Assembly (NCBI RefSeq): GCF_000718095.1
Contig: NZ_JOEI01000018.1
Coordinates: 317,530 to 381,529 of the forward strand
Direction: 5' to 3'
From: Streptomyces scopuliridis RB72
GTDB lineage: Bacteria > Actinomycetota > Actinomycetes > Streptomycetales > Streptomycetaceae
Length of the DNA stretch: 64,000 bases
Of the stretch, positions 48,657 to 58,009 are shown piece by piece. Numbering within the stretch: position 1 is the first letter of the stretch; the number at the start of each line of letters is the position of its first letter. Under the pieces are notes generated by a model. The model was not told the DNA's origin. It saw only the letters and a program-made list of their open reading frames with translations, and did not search any database. Both the position numbers and the translations under genes were made by a program.

Positions 48657-49877
48657 TCAGCCGTCCTCGCCGTCCGCCGCCTCGACCTCTTCCCGGGTGA
48701 TGCCCAGCAGGTAGAGCACGGTGTCCAGGAACGGCACGTTCACCGCCGTGTGGGCGGCCTCGCGGACGACGGGCTTGGCGTTGAAGGCCACGCCCAGCCC
48801 CGCCGCGTTCAGCATGTCGAGATCGTTCGCGCCGTCGCCGATCGCGACGGTCTGCGCCAGCGGCACCCCCGCCTCGGCGGCGAAGCGGCGCAGCAGCCGG
48901 GCCTTGCCCGCGCGGTCCACTATCTCGCCCACCACGCGTCCGGTGAGCCTGCCGTCCACGATCTCCAGCGTGTTGGCGGCGGCGAAATCCAGCCCGAGCT
49001 GCTCCTGGAGGGCATCGGTGACCTGGGTGAATCCGCCGGAGACGACCCCGACTTGGTAGCCGAGCCGCTTGAGCGTACGGATCAGGGTGCGGGCGCCGGG
49101 GGTGAGCCGGACCTCGGCCCGTACCTTCTCCACCACCGACGCGTCCAGCCCGGCCAGCAGCGCCACCCGGGCGTGCAGGGACTGCTCGAAGTCCAGCTCC
49201 CCGAGCATGGCCCTGGCGGTCACCTCGGCGACCTCGGCCTCGCAGCCGGCATGGGCCGCGAAGAGTTCGATGACCTCGTCCTGGATCAGGGTCGAGTCGA
49301 CATCCATCACCACCAGCCGCTGGGCCCGGCGGTGCAGTCCGGCCGAGACGACGGCGACATCGACGCCGATCTCGGATCCGGTGGTGGCCAGCGCGGTGCG
49401 CAGCGGTTCGGTCTCCACCCCGGACACCGCGAACTCCACGGCGGTGACCGGGTATTTCGCCAGCCGGAAGATCCGGTCGATATTGCCGCCGGTCCCGGTG
49501 ATACTGGCCGCTATCACCGCCGTCGACTCCGCGGTCAGCGGGTTGCCGAGCACGGTGACATGGGAACGGCCACTGCCGCGCGGCCGGTTGTCACCGGTGC
49601 CCGAGATGATCTCGGCCTGGAGCTTGAGCGATTCCGTCCAGCTGTGCACGGTCGCGCGCAGTTCGCCCTCGCTCGTGCCGCCCGCCGTCGGCGCGGTGAT
49701 CAGCGCGCACAGCACGATCCGGCCACGGGTGACGACCTGCTCGATGTCGATCACATCGACGGAGTAGGCGGCGAGGGTGTCGAAAAGCCCGGCGGTGATC
49801 CCGGGGCGGTCCTTCCCGAAGATCTTGACGAGAAGCGTGGGGACGTCTGCGGTCCGAGGGGGCTGCGATGCGCTCAT
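48657..49877 (-). CDS. serB: phosphoserine phosphatase SerB with N-terminal ACT domains
   Basis: 406 residues. Two ACT-like domains at the N-terminus (about 10-95, VKIFGKDRPGITAGLFDTLA; about 105-175, HVTVLGNPLTAESTAVIAAS) for amino-acid control. The HAD domain has the nucleophile motif VVMDVDSTLIQDEVIELFAA (about 190), VGVVSGGFTQVTDALQEQLG and AIGDGANDLDMLNAAGLGVA. It removes phosphate from phosphoserine, the last step of serine synthesis. The ATG at 49877 gives the normal Streptomyces start (SASQPPRTADVPTLLVKIF); the frame stays open upstream but without family sequence. Confidence 0.95.
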   Translation of the reverse strand: MSASQPPRTADVPTLLVKIFGKDRPGITAGLFDTLAAYSVDVIDIEQVVTRGRIVLCALITAPTAGGTSEGELRATVHSWTESLKLQAEIISGTGDNRPRGSGRSHVTVLGNPLTAESTAVIAASITGTGGNIDRIFRLAKYPVTAVEFAVSGVETEPLRTALATTGSEIGVDVAVVSAGLHRRAQRLVVMDVDSTLIQDEVIELFAAHAGCEAEVAEVTARAMLGELDFEQSLHARVALLAGLDASVVEKVRAEVRLTPGARTLIRTLKRLGYQVGVVSGGFTQVTDALQEQLGLDFAAANTLEIVDGRLTGRVVGEIVDRAGKARLLRRFAAEAGVPLAQTVAIGDGANDLDMLNAAGLGVAFNAKPVVREAAHTAVNVPFLDTVLYLLGITREEVEAADGEDG

Positions 49878-50220
49878 GGTGCTTCCACCGTATCCGGCGG
49901 ACCGCCGGTGCGCGCTGCCTGTCCCGCGTACCGGACAGCGCCCGGGAGGGGACCGCCGATGGGTCTGTGCCGGTGGCGTGAAGTCGGCGTACGGCCGGTG
50001 TCCGCACGGCGTACGGGGGCTGAAGGCGGACCTGCCACCGAACGGCGCGGCCGGCCCGTCGACCCCCTCGGCTCCCGTCGCCACCCTGGCCGTGGCCGGT
50101 GGTCCCGCTGGCTTTGTCCCGGTTGTGGGTTTTTCCCGCGCCCTCCTTGTGGGCCGTTACGAGCTTGTGCCGGTATCGCACGAGGCCCGGCTTTCAAACC
50201 TGGCTGCGCGCCTGAAATAG
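49878..50220. other. divergent intergenic region without visible gene
   Basis: 343 bp between serB and the promoter of the FHA-ABC gene. High GC, no RBS-backed gene, no strong hairpin. It must contain the serB promoter, which I could not place. Confidence 0.5.
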
Positions 50221-50249
50221 TTCCCCACGATGTTCGCCATCCCTAGACT
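50221..50249 (+). promoter_or_regulatory. candidate promoter of the FHA-ABC transporter gene
   Basis: TTCCCC (50221-50226), 17-bp spacer, TAGACT (50244-50249). Transcription would start near 50256, which favours the GTG at 50281 over an ATG at 50230 as the translation start. Confidence 0.4.
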
Positions 50250-50280
50250 CCCTGCGACGGGGGAAATCGGGGGACAACAA

Positions 50281-52872
50281 GTGGGGCATGGAGTGCCGGA
50301 ACTCGTACTGGAATTGAACGGAAGGACCTGGACGCTCGACCCGTCCAGGACATACACCCTCGGACGTGATCCCCAGGGCGACCTGGCGATCGACGACGCC
50401 AGGGTTTCGTGGCGGCATGCCACCATCAGCTGGGGGGGCCGCGGTTGGGTCATCGAGGACCACGGCAGTACCAACGGCACGTATGTGCGGGGTCAGCGCA
50501 TTCAGCAGATGGAGATCGGTCCCGGCTCCGCCGTCCATCTCGGCAACGCCACCGACGGGCCCCGGCTGAGCCTCACCGGCGCGGCGGCACAGCAGGCCCC
50601 GGCTCAGCAGGCGCCCCAGCAGCAGGGCGGCCCCGGTTGGGCACACCAACAGCACCAGCAACCCCATAACCAGCAGCCCCAGCGGCAGGACTGGCAGCAG
50701 CCCCCGTACCAGGGACAGCCTCAGCCCCAAGCCCAGCACAAGGCGCAGGTTCAACACCAGGCACAACACCAGCCACAGGCACCGCAGCAGGGGCACATAC
50801 CTCCGCAGCAGCACGGTCAAGTACCGCACCAGCGGGGCGCGGGGGCCCCGTCGGCGTACGGCGACCGCAGCCCGACCACCTTCCACCAGTTCTCCCTCGG
50901 CCACGTCATGCGCATCGGCCGCGCGCTGGAGAACGAACTGGTCGTCTCCGACCTCCAGGTCTCCCGTCTGCACGCCGAGTTCACGGCGACGCCCGACGGC
51001 CGCTTCGAGATCCGTGATCTCGGATCCCACAACGGCACCTACGTCAACGGCCAGCCGATCGCCAAGTCCGGCACCGTACTGCTCGGTCCGAACGACATCG
51101 TCGGCGTCGGCCACTCCACCTTCCGCCTCGTCGGTGACCGGCTCGAAGAGTTCGTCGACACCGGTGAGGTCTCCTTCTCCGCCCGTCATCTCACGGTGAC
51201 GGTCGACGGCGGCAAGCAGATCCTCAAGGACGTCTCCTTCGGCGTCCCCGAGAAGTCGCTGATCGCGGTCATCGGCCCCTCGGGCTCCGGCAAGTCCACC
51301 CTGCTCAAGGCGCTCACCGGCTACCGCCCCGCCGACCAGGGCGATGTCCTCTACGACAACCGGAATCTGTACAAGCAGTTCGCCGAGCTGCGCCAGCGCA
51401 TCGGTCTGGTCCCGCAGGACGACATCCTGCACAAGGAACTGACCGTGAAGAAGGCGCTCAAGTACGCCGCCAAGCTCCGCTTCCCCGGTGACACCGCAGA
51501 GGCCGAGCGCGAGGCCAGGATCGGCGAGGTCCTGGGCGAGCTGAAGCTCGACATCCACAAGGACAAGAAGATCACCTCGCTCTCCGGCGGCCAGCGCAAG
51601 CGCGTCTCCGTCGCCCTGGAGCTGCTCACCAAGCCGTCGCTGATCTTCCTGGACGAGCCGACCTCCGGCCTCGACCCGGGCATGGACCGCGATGTCATGC
51701 AGCTGCTGCGCGGCCTCGCCGACGACGGCCGTACGGTCCTGGTCGTCACCCACTCCGTGGCCGAACTGGCGAGCTGCGACAAGCTGCTCGTGATGGCGCC
51801 CGGCGGCTCGGTGGCGTACTTCGGCCCGCCCGAGGAAGCGCTCAACTTCTTCGGCTACAGCACCTGGGCCGATGTCTTCTCGGCCTTCGAGAACTACCGC
51901 GACTACGACTGGGCGGGCCGCTGGCGCGGCTCGCAGCACTACCAGATGTACGCGGCCGACATCGACGCCGTCGCCGCGCAGTCCGTGGCCATGCCGACGG
52001 CGCAGCAGATGCGCCCGCCGAAGCCGCAGAGCTGGGGATCGCAGCTGTGGACGCTGATCCGCCGCTATGTCTCGGTGATCGCGTCCGACAAGGGCTTCAT
52101 GGGGCTGATGGTGGTCCTGCCCGCCGTGCTCGGTGTGGTCAGCGTCGTCATCCCGGCGAAGTTCGGCCTCGGCCCGCCCGAGGCGCCCGCCAGGTTCAAC
52201 GGCGCCGCGGGCACGATCCTGCTGATCCTCACGGTCGGGATGTGCTTCACGGGCGCCGCCAACTCCGTCCGTGAGCTGATCAAGGAACGGGTGATCTACG
52301 AACGGGAACGGGCCACCGGCCTCTCCCGCTCCGCCTATCTGATGTCCAAGGTCATCACACTCGGAGTGATCACCGCCTTCCAGGGCGTGATCATCTGCGG
52401 TATCGGCTTCGCGCCCCGCGCGCTGCCCGCGGAGGGCCTGATCCTGCCGCCGGCCGTCGAGATGTGCCTCGTGGTGATCGCGCTCGGCTTCACCTCGATG
52501 ATGTTCGGCCTGGTCATCTCCTCGCTGGTGAAGACCGCCGAGAAGACGATGCCGCTGCTGGTCATGTTCGCGATCGTCCAGGTCGTCTTCACCGGCATCC
52601 TCTTCCAGGTCTACGACTCACCCGGCCTGGAGCAGTTCGCCTGGCTGATGCCGTCGCGCTGGGCCATCGCGGGCGCGGGCACCACGCTCAACCTCTCCAC
52701 ACTGATGGCGCCCTGGGACCAGGACAACCCCACCAACCTGGACCCGCTGTGGGAGCACGCGGCGAGCCAGTGGGTCATCGACATCTCGGTCCTGCTGCTC
52801 ATCGGCGTCGTCTGCGGTATCGCGGTCTCGCGTCTGCTGCGCCGCCACGAGCCGGAGGTCATGCGCAACTAG
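50281..52872 (+). CDS. ABC-2 type transporter with two N-terminal FHA domains (Rv1747-like)
   Basis: 863 residues. FHA1, about 10-95 (YTLGRDPQGDLAIDDARVSW, STNGTYVRGQRI); a Gln/Pro/His-rich linker, about 100-205; FHA2, about 205-285 (MRIGRALENELVVSDLQVSR, SHNGTYVNGQPI); nucleotide-binding domain with Walker A GPSGSGKSTLLKAL, LSGGQRKRVSVALELL and Walker B FLDEPTSGLDP; then six membrane helices of the ABC2 type. Both FHA domains keep the Gly-Arg and Ser-x-x-Asn-Gly residues that read phospho-threonine. In Mycobacterium the homologue Rv1747 is controlled by Ser/Thr kinases through FHA binding. GTG 50281 follows GGGGGA; GTG 50293 is the other candidate. Cargo unknown. Confidence 0.92.
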   Translation: MGHGVPELVLELNGRTWTLDPSRTYTLGRDPQGDLAIDDARVSWRHATISWGGRGWVIEDHGSTNGTYVRGQRIQQMEIGPGSAVHLGNATDGPRLSLTGAAAQQAPAQQAPQQQGGPGWAHQQHQQPHNQQPQRQDWQQPPYQGQPQPQAQHKAQVQHQAQHQPQAPQQGHIPPQQHGQVPHQRGAGAPSAYGDRSPTTFHQFSLGHVMRIGRALENELVVSDLQVSRLHAEFTATPDGRFEIRDLGSHNGTYVNGQPIAKSGTVLLGPNDIVGVGHSTFRLVGDRLEEFVDTGEVSFSARHLTVTVDGGKQILKDVSFGVPEKSLIAVIGPSGSGKSTLLKALTGYRPADQGDVLYDNRNLYKQFAELRQRIGLVPQDDILHKELTVKKALKYAAKLRFPGDTAEAEREARIGEVLGELKLDIHKDKKITSLSGGQRKRVSVALELLTKPSLIFLDEPTSGLDPGMDRDVMQLLRGLADDGRTVLVVTHSVAELASCDKLLVMAPGGSVAYFGPPEEALNFFGYSTWADVFSAFENYRDYDWAGRWRGSQHYQMYAADIDAVAAQSVAMPTAQQMRPPKPQSWGSQLWTLIRRYVSVIASDKGFMGLMVVLPAVLGVVSVVIPAKFGLGPPEAPARFNGAAGTILLILTVGMCFTGAANSVRELIKERVIYERERATGLSRSAYLMSKVITLGVITAFQGVIICGIGFAPRALPAEGLILPPAVEMCLVVIALGFTSMMFGLVISSLVKTAEKTMPLLVMFAIVQVVFTGILFQVYDSPGLEQFAWLMPSRWAIAGAGTTLNLSTLMAPWDQDNPTNLDPLWEHAASQWVIDISVLLLIGVVCGIAVSRLLRRHEPEVMRN

Positions 52873-52911
52873 GTCCTGTCCGCCCGCGTAGATCGGCCGG
52901 ACAGGACCTAG
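52869..52911 (+). terminator. 14-bp hairpin overlapping the FHA-ABC stop codon
   Basis: CTAGGTCCTGTCCG (52869-52882) pairs perfectly with CGGACAGGACCTAG (52898-52911), loop 15 nt. The TAG stop is inside the left arm. Confidence 0.75.
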
Positions 52912-52951
52912 TGCCCCTCCCGGCACCAGCCACGCGGACCGCGTACGCGTA

Positions 52952-52995
52952 CGCCGAAGGGCGGCACCCCCTGTGCGGGGTGCCGCCCTCCGGCG
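52952..52995 (-). terminator. terminator of the lytic transglycosylase gene
   Basis: GGGCGGCACCCC (52959-52970) pairs perfectly with GGGGTGCCGCCC (52977-52988) over a 6-nt loop; an outer CGCCG/CGGCG pair (52952-52956 with 52991-52995) extends it. It lies 43-86 bp past the transglycosylase stop. Confidence 0.75.
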
Positions 52996-53037
52996 TTCTG
53001 CGTGTGGTGCGCCTCAGCGCGCCGGGCCCGGACGGGC

Positions 53038-53781
53038 TCAGTAGGCGCTGTTGACGTTGTCCATCGAGCCGTACTTGTCCGCGGCGTAGTTGGCCGCGGC
53101 CACGATGTTGGCGACCGGGTCGTAGATGTCGAACGGCGTGCCCTTGACGTGGTACGCCTTGAACGTCGGCGGGATGACCTGGAGCAGGCCCTTCGACGGG
53201 ATGCCGTTCTGGGCGTTGATGTCCCAGAGGTTGATCGCCTTCGGGTTACCGCTGGACTCACGGAGAATGTTGCGGTGCAGACCCTCGTACGAGCCGGGGA
53301 TCTTGTGCTTCTTCATGATGTCCAGCGACTCCCGGATCCAGCCGTCCAGGTTGTTCTTGTAGACGGGCTTACGGACGGTGGAGCGGTTGGCGGCTTCGTC
53401 GGCGCGCTTCTTCGCGTCGGCCTTCGCCTTCGCGACGGCCTTCTTCTCGGCCTCGGCCTTCTTCTGCGCGGCCGCTTCGGCCTTCGTCTTCTCCGACGCC
53501 GTCTTCTGGACCACGGCCTGGACCTTGGCCGCGGTGTCGGGGGCGCCGAACTGCTTGGCGATGATCGCGCTCACGGCGGGGGTCCGGCCGTTGTCCGTCG
53601 CCGACGTCGACACCGTGGAGGTGACGGGGGACTGGACGGGGGCCTGGGACTCGGCGGCGACAGCCGTGCCGGGAACCAGGGAGAACGTGACCGCGGCGAC
53701 TCCGGCGGCGGCGACGCCGGCCATGGAAGTCTTCTGGGCCTTGTTCAGACGACTGAGACCAGGGGTGCGTGACGAGAACAT
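53038..53781 (-). CDS. secreted lytic transglycosylase-like (SLT domain) protein
   Basis: 247 residues. Signal peptide with SLNKAQ-type charged start then SMAGVAAAGVAAVTFSLVPG. An Ala/Lys coiled-coil-like helix (about 90-150, KTKAEAAAQKKAEAEKKAVA) leads to a C-terminal SLT domain: IMKKHKIPGSYEGLHRNILR with ESSGNPKAINLWD (catalytic Glu in RESSG), GIPSKGLLQVIPPTFKAYHV and DPVANIVAAANYAADKYGSM. Such enzymes cleave peptidoglycan and help growth or spore germination. The ATG at 53781 is preceded by GAAGAGG. The 200-bp leader is AT-richer than its flanks; no c-di-AMP riboswitch could be confirmed in it. Confidence 0.9.
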   Translation of the reverse strand: MFSSRTPGLSRLNKAQKTSMAGVAAAGVAAVTFSLVPGTAVAAESQAPVQSPVTSTVSTSATDNGRTPAVSAIIAKQFGAPDTAAKVQAVVQKTASEKTKAEAAAQKKAEAEKKAVAKAKADAKKRADEAANRSTVRKPVYKNNLDGWIRESLDIMKKHKIPGSYEGLHRNILRESSGNPKAINLWDINAQNGIPSKGLLQVIPPTFKAYHVKGTPFDIYDPVANIVAAANYAADKYGSMDNVNSAY

Positions 53782-53910
53782 AGAGACGAACCTCTTCGAG
53801 TAGCGGGAGTCGCGGAGGCCGGACGGCCAGCCTGCTCGGCGGCGACGTCGGCAATTCTTAGCGGTCGCAAAATGCTCTGGCAAAGGTGTGACGTACGACC
53901 CCGCATAGTG

Positions 53911-53939
53911 GAGCGGGGCGCCGCAAAGGCACCCCGCTC
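53911..53939 (-). terminator. hairpin terminator of the QueA-like gene
   Basis: GAGCGGGGCGCC (53911-53922) pairs with GGCACCCCGCTC (53928-53939) with one G-T wobble and a 5-nt loop, 50 bp past the stop of the minus-strand gene. Confidence 0.65.
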
Positions 53940-53988
53940 CCGGTTTGCTCCCGGTTTATCCCGAGCTCACACACCCCTTTTCTGTCGA

Positions 53989-55155
53989 CTAGTGGAGTTC
54001 GTAAGTGATGTACGTCCTATGCCCGGGCTCACATCGAGCGCAGGGCAACCTGACTGGGTGTTGCTTCAGCAACGCAAACCGTGAACGGTCTCCTCCGGGA
54101 GGAAGATGGACGTCCCCGAACTCGTGCCAGAGGTAGAGCCCGTCCAGCGCCTCCTCGTATCCCCTGGCCAGAGCCGCCCGCCCGGCGATCGCCGCCAGCA
54201 TCAGCAGATGCGAGGCCTCGGGCTCGTGCAGCCCGGTCAGCAGCCCGTCCACCACCCGCACCCCGCGCCGGGGCGTGATCACCAGATCCGTCCAGCCGGA
54301 GGCCGCCCGCACCACCCCGTCCGGCCCCGCAGCGGACTCCAGGGCCCGCACGGCCGTCGTCCCGACCGCGATGATCCTGCCCCTGTCCGCCGCCACCGCG
54401 TTCACCAGCTGGGCCGTGCTCCGCGGCACCTCGAAGCGCTCCGGGTACGGCGGCTCGTGCGCCTCCGCCGACGCCACCCCCGTATGCAGCGTGATCGGCG
54501 CGAACCGCACACCCCGGCTCTTCAGCTCCGCGACCAGCCGCGCCGTGAAGGGCCGCCCCGCACTCGGCATCTCCGCGGAGCCGGCGCCGTCGGGCGAGGG
54601 CCGCGCGAAGAGCGTCTGATACGCGGAGAGCGGCTGGTCCCGGTCCGTATACCCGTACCGGATCGGCCGGCCGTGGCGGCCCAGCAGCGCCGGTACGTCC
54701 GCGCACGAGACCCGCGTCCACCACAGCCGGGATCCCCCGGGGGCCAGTGGCGCGTCCAGTACGAGGTGCTCCCCGCCCGGCAGCCGGACCACCGCTCCCG
54801 CCGGGCCCCCGGCGCGTGGCAGCGTGGTCCCCGCGCCGCTGTCCCGCCGTGGCGTACGCAGCTCGACCGCCCACCGCCCGTCGTCACCCCGCGTCGAGAA
54901 GTGCACGACGACCGGTTCCCCGCCCGGATCGGGGCCCAGTCGCCCGCTGACGGCCGCCGGCAGCGTCGCCGACGTATTGACGACGAGCACGTCCCCGGCC
55001 CGCAGCTGCCCCGGCAGCTCCCGGAAGGCGTGGTGCGTGACGCTCGTCCCCCGGGAGACCAGCAGCCGTACGTCGTCCCTGCCCGACCCGCGCTGCTCCG
55101 CCGGGACCCGCGCCGACAGCTCCTCGGGCACCCGCAGCGCCGGCAGGACGCTCAC
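53989..55155 (-). CDS. queA: S-adenosylmethionine:tRNA ribosyltransferase-isomerase (QueA-like)
   Basis: 388 residues. QueA patterns: LRAGDVLVVNTSATLPAAVS, YGYTDRDQPLSAYQTLFARP, the long RPFTARLVAELKSRGVRFAP and ITLHTGVASAEAHEPPYPER, plus IIAVGTTAVRALESAA and SHLLMLAAIAGRAALARGYE. QueA moves ribose from SAM to preQ1 in tRNA during queuosine synthesis. No other queuosine genes are near and the residues flanking the active site are divergent, so the exact substrate may differ. The GTG at 55155 overlaps the SDR stop (GTGA). Confidence 0.85.
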   Translation of the reverse strand: MSVLPALRVPEELSARVPAEQRGSGRDDVRLLVSRGTSVTHHAFRELPGQLRAGDVLVVNTSATLPAAVSGRLGPDPGGEPVVVHFSTRGDDGRWAVELRTPRRDSGAGTTLPRAGGPAGAVVRLPGGEHLVLDAPLAPGGSRLWWTRVSCADVPALLGRHGRPIRYGYTDRDQPLSAYQTLFARPSPDGAGSAEMPSAGRPFTARLVAELKSRGVRFAPITLHTGVASAEAHEPPYPERFEVPRSTAQLVNAVAADRGRIIAVGTTAVRALESAAGPDGVVRAASGWTDLVITPRRGVRVVDGLLTGLHEPEASHLLMLAAIAGRAALARGYEEALDGLYLWHEFGDVHLPPGGDRSRFALLKQHPVRLPCARCEPGHRTYITYELH

Positions 55156-55847
55156 TTCGGCTCCAGTAGCGAGGGGGCCGCGTACCGGCCGCTCACCGGG
55201 CGCCGCTCCAGCAGCCGCAGGAAGCCGGGGACCACCGACGCCGGCTCGGGGCGCGGGTCCGGGTCGTCCGGCACGGCCGCCGCGTACAGATCCGTCCCCA
55301 TGTCGCCCGGATCCACCGTCCACACCCGCAGCTCCGGCTCCTCGACCGCGAGCACGGCGGCGAGATGGTCCAGCGCCGCCTTGGACGCGCCGTACCCGCC
55401 CCAGGTCTCGTACGCCTCGGCCGCCGCGTCGGAACTCACCGCGATCACCGCGCCCGCCGCACTGGCCCGCAGCAGCGGCAGCGCCTCCTGGACCAGCCCC
55501 AGCGCCGCCACCACATTGGTCTCCAGCGCCGTCCGCAGCCCGTCGAGCGGCAGCGCGTCCAGCCGTACGAGCGGCTCGGCGCCCAGCGCGCTGGCGTTGC
55601 TCACCACCAGATCGAGCGCCCCCAGCTCCGCCGCCGCGGCCACCAGCTCCGCGCGGTGCCCGGCGTCCGTGACATCCCCGGCGAACGCCGCCACCCGGGT
55701 CCCGTGCGTCCTGACCTCGGTGGCCGTCTCGTCCAGTACGCGCCCGGTCCTGGCGTCCAGCACCAGATCCCAGCCGCGCCGGGCCAGCGCGTCGGCCAGC
55801 GCGCGCCCCAGCCCCTTGGAAGCCCCTGTGATGATCGCTACCGGCAT
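55152..55847 (-). CDS. SDR family oxidoreductase
   Basis: 231 residues, classical SDR with intact catalysis: VAIITGASKGLGRALADALA, DLVVSNASALGAEPLVRLDA, the Ser strand AVIAVSSDAAAEAYETWGG and YGASKAALDHLAAVLAVEEP (YxxxK), then VDPGDMGTDLYAAAVPDD. The PGDM-D segment is typical of NADP(H)-dependent SDRs. Substrate unknown. The ATG follows AGGAG. It is translationally coupled to the queA-like gene downstream. Confidence 0.92.
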   Translation of the reverse strand: MPVAIITGASKGLGRALADALARRGWDLVLDARTGRVLDETATEVRTHGTRVAAFAGDVTDAGHRAELVAAAAELGALDLVVSNASALGAEPLVRLDALPLDGLRTALETNVVAALGLVQEALPLLRASAAGAVIAVSSDAAAEAYETWGGYGASKAALDHLAAVLAVEEPELRVWTVDPGDMGTDLYAAAVPDDPDPRPEPASVVPGFLRLLERRPVSGRYAAPSLLEPK

Positions 55848-56055
55848 GATGTCCGCTCCTTCTCGCTCACGCGCCCGCTCCCGCCTGACGGGCCCAACGT
55901 AGGAAGGGGACGGCCCCGGACGCCTCGTACGCGGGCCCGGTCTCACCAGGGCACTTCGGCCTAGTTCCGGCGCCGGAGGACCTAGGCCATCGGCCCTGGC
56001 AGGAGCGGATCCCGGGGCCGATACGGTGCGCTCCGCCCGCCGGTACGGTGAAGCC

Positions 56056-57201
56056 ATGAGCCACCGACCCCGCTCCGGCCTCGCCGCCGTGAGCACCGCA
56101 CTCCTCGCGATGAGCAGGCATCTGGAGGTGCGCGACGTCCTCAAGACGATCGTCGTCTCGGCCCGCGAACTGCTCGACGCCGAGTACGCGGCGCTCGGTG
56201 TGCCGGACGATCACGGCGGCTTCGCCCAGTTCGTCGTGGACGGCGTCAGTGACGAGCAGTGGAAGGCCATCGGCCCGCTGCCGCGCCAGCACGGGATCCT
56301 CGCTGCGATGCTCCACGAGGAGAAGGCCGAGCGGCTCGCCGACGTACGCAAGGACCCGCGCTTCGAGGGCTGGCCCTCCGCCCACCCCGATATGTCGGAC
56401 TTCCTGGGGCTGCCGGTCAGGGACGGCGACGAGACCATCGCCGCGCTCTTCCTCGCCAACAAGCGCTGTCCGAAACCGGACGGGGGCTGCGGATTCACCG
56501 AGGAGGACGAGGAACTCCTCTCGATCCTCGCCCAGCACGCCGCGATCGCCCTCACCAACGCCCGTCTGTACGAGCGCAGCCGCGAACTCACCATCGCCGA
56601 GGAGCGCTCGCGCCTCGCCCACGAACTCCACGACGCCGTCAGCCAGAAGCTCTTCTCGCTGCGGCTGACGGCCCAGGCGGCGGCGGCCCTGGTGGACCGC
56701 GATCCCGATCGGGCCAAGGGCGAGCTCCAGCAGGTCGCCGCGCTCGCCGCGGAGGCCGCGGACGAACTGCGCGCCGCGGTCGTCGAGCTGCGCCCCGCCG
56801 CCCTTGACGAGGACGGCCTGGTCAATACCCTCCGTACCCAGATCCAGGTCCTGGACCGGGCCCACTCCGCCCGGGTGACCTTCGACACCCGTGGGATGCG
56901 GGCGCTGCCCGCCGCCCAGGAGGAGGCGCTGCTGCGGGTGGCGCAGGAGGCGCTGCACAACGCGCTGCGCCACTCCGGCGGCGACCGCGTCGAGGTCACC
57001 CTCGCCCGCCGCGGCCAGGGCGCGGTCCTCGGCATCACCGACAACGGCACGGGCTTCGAACCCCGCGCGGTGCGCCGGGCCGGCCGCCATCTGGGGCTCG
57101 TCTCGATGCGCGACCGGGCGAGCGGCGTGGGCGGCAGACTCAGGGTGATATCGGCGCCCGGCCAGGGCACCACGATCGAGATGGAGGTGCCCGGTGGCTG
57201 A
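56056..57201 (+). CDS. GAF-domain sensor histidine kinase (HisKA_3 type)
   Basis: 381 residues. Residues 20-170 are a GAF domain (VRDVLKTIVVSARELLDAEY; FLGLPVRDGDETIAALFLAN). The dimerisation/phospho-acceptor helix contains RLAHELHDAVSQKLFSLRLT (His near residue 195), then the HATPase with VAQEALHNALRHSGGDRVEV, GITDNGTGFEP and LGLVSMRDRASGVGGRLRV. No membrane helices, so a cytoplasmic sensor, perhaps of redox or a small ligand. It overlaps its response regulator by 8 bp. The ATG at 56056 is chosen for family length. Confidence 0.93.
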   Translation: MSHRPRSGLAAVSTALLAMSRHLEVRDVLKTIVVSARELLDAEYAALGVPDDHGGFAQFVVDGVSDEQWKAIGPLPRQHGILAAMLHEEKAERLADVRKDPRFEGWPSAHPDMSDFLGLPVRDGDETIAALFLANKRCPKPDGGCGFTEEDEELLSILAQHAAIALTNARLYERSRELTIAEERSRLAHELHDAVSQKLFSLRLTAQAAAALVDRDPDRAKGELQQVAALAAEAADELRAAVVELRPAALDEDGLVNTLRTQIQVLDRAHSARVTFDTRGMRALPAAQEEALLRVAQEALHNALRHSGGDRVEVTLARRGQGAVLGITDNGTGFEPRAVRRAGRHLGLVSMRDRASGVGGRLRVISAPGQGTTIEMEVPGG

Positions 57202-57892
57202 AAAGGAAAAGGGCGGCGCGGAGCGCTTCGTTGGAAGGGCGGTGGTGGGTGACGGGCGGGCTATCCGGGTCCTGCTGGTGGACGATCACCAGGTGGTCAG
57301 GCGCGGACTGCGGACGTTCCTGGAGATCCAGGACGACATCGAGGTCGTGGGCGAGGCGTCCGACGGCGCCGAGGGGATCGCCCGCGCCGAGGAACTCCGC
57401 CCCGATGTCGTGCTGATGGACATCAAGATGCCCGGCACCGACGGCATCGAGGCGCTGCGCAAGCTCCGTGAACTCGACAATCCGGCCAGGGTCCTGATCG
57501 TCACCAGCTTCACCGAACAGCGCACGGTGGTCCCCGCGCTGCGCGCCGGCGCCTCCGGTTACGTATACAAGGACGTCGATCCCGAGGCGCTGGCCGGCGC
57601 GATCCGTTCCGTACACGCCGGGCATGTGCTGCTCCAGCCGGAGGTCGCGGGCGCGCTGCTGGCCCAGGACGAGCCGGGCAGCGGCCAGGGCAGGGGCACA
57701 TCACTCACCGACCGCGAGCGCGAGGTGCTCACTCTGATCGCCGACGGGCGCTCCAACCGGGAGATCGCCCGTGCGCTGGTGCTCTCCGAGAAGACCGTCA
57801 AGACGCATGTCTCGAACATCCTGATGAAGCTGGACCTCTCGGACCGTACGCAGGCGGCCCTGTGGGCCGTGCGACACGGGGTTACGGGCTGA
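57194..57892 (+). CDS. NarL/LuxR-family response regulator
   Basis: 232 residues. Receiver domain with the acidic pair and phospho-Asp: VLLVDDHQVVRRGLRTFLEI, PDVVLMDIKMPGTDGIEALR, LIVTSFTEQRTVVPALRAGA and the Lys in GYVYKDVDPEALA. The C-terminal LuxR helix-turn-helix is LTDREREVLTLIADGRSNRE, IARALVLSEKTVKTHVSNIL. GTG start inside the kinase gene end (8-bp overlap), so the pair is co-translated. In this genome order it sits just before chpE; whether it controls chpE is not known. Confidence 0.95.
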   Translation: MAEKEKGGAERFVGRAVVGDGRAIRVLLVDDHQVVRRGLRTFLEIQDDIEVVGEASDGAEGIARAEELRPDVVLMDIKMPGTDGIEALRKLRELDNPARVLIVTSFTEQRTVVPALRAGASGYVYKDVDPEALAGAIRSVHAGHVLLQPEVAGALLAQDEPGSGQGRGTSLTDREREVLTLIADGRSNREIARALVLSEKTVKTHVSNILMKLDLSDRTQAALWAVRHGVTG

Positions 57893-58009
57893 GAAGGCAT
57901 ACGGCCCGCAGAATCGGACGATCGCACTCCGGTCTGAGTATTCATACCGTCGGGTGTATGTCACCCACACGGCGCATCCTGATCGTCTTTCGCGCGTTCT
58001 TCATGGCGT

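Noticed and set aside
53782..53988. c-di-AMP (ydaO-type) riboswitch before the lytic transglycosylase
   Set aside because: Expected from other Streptomyces cell-wall hydrolase genes, but I could not find its conserved sequence blocks; the main hairpin there is better explained as the QueA-like gene's terminator.
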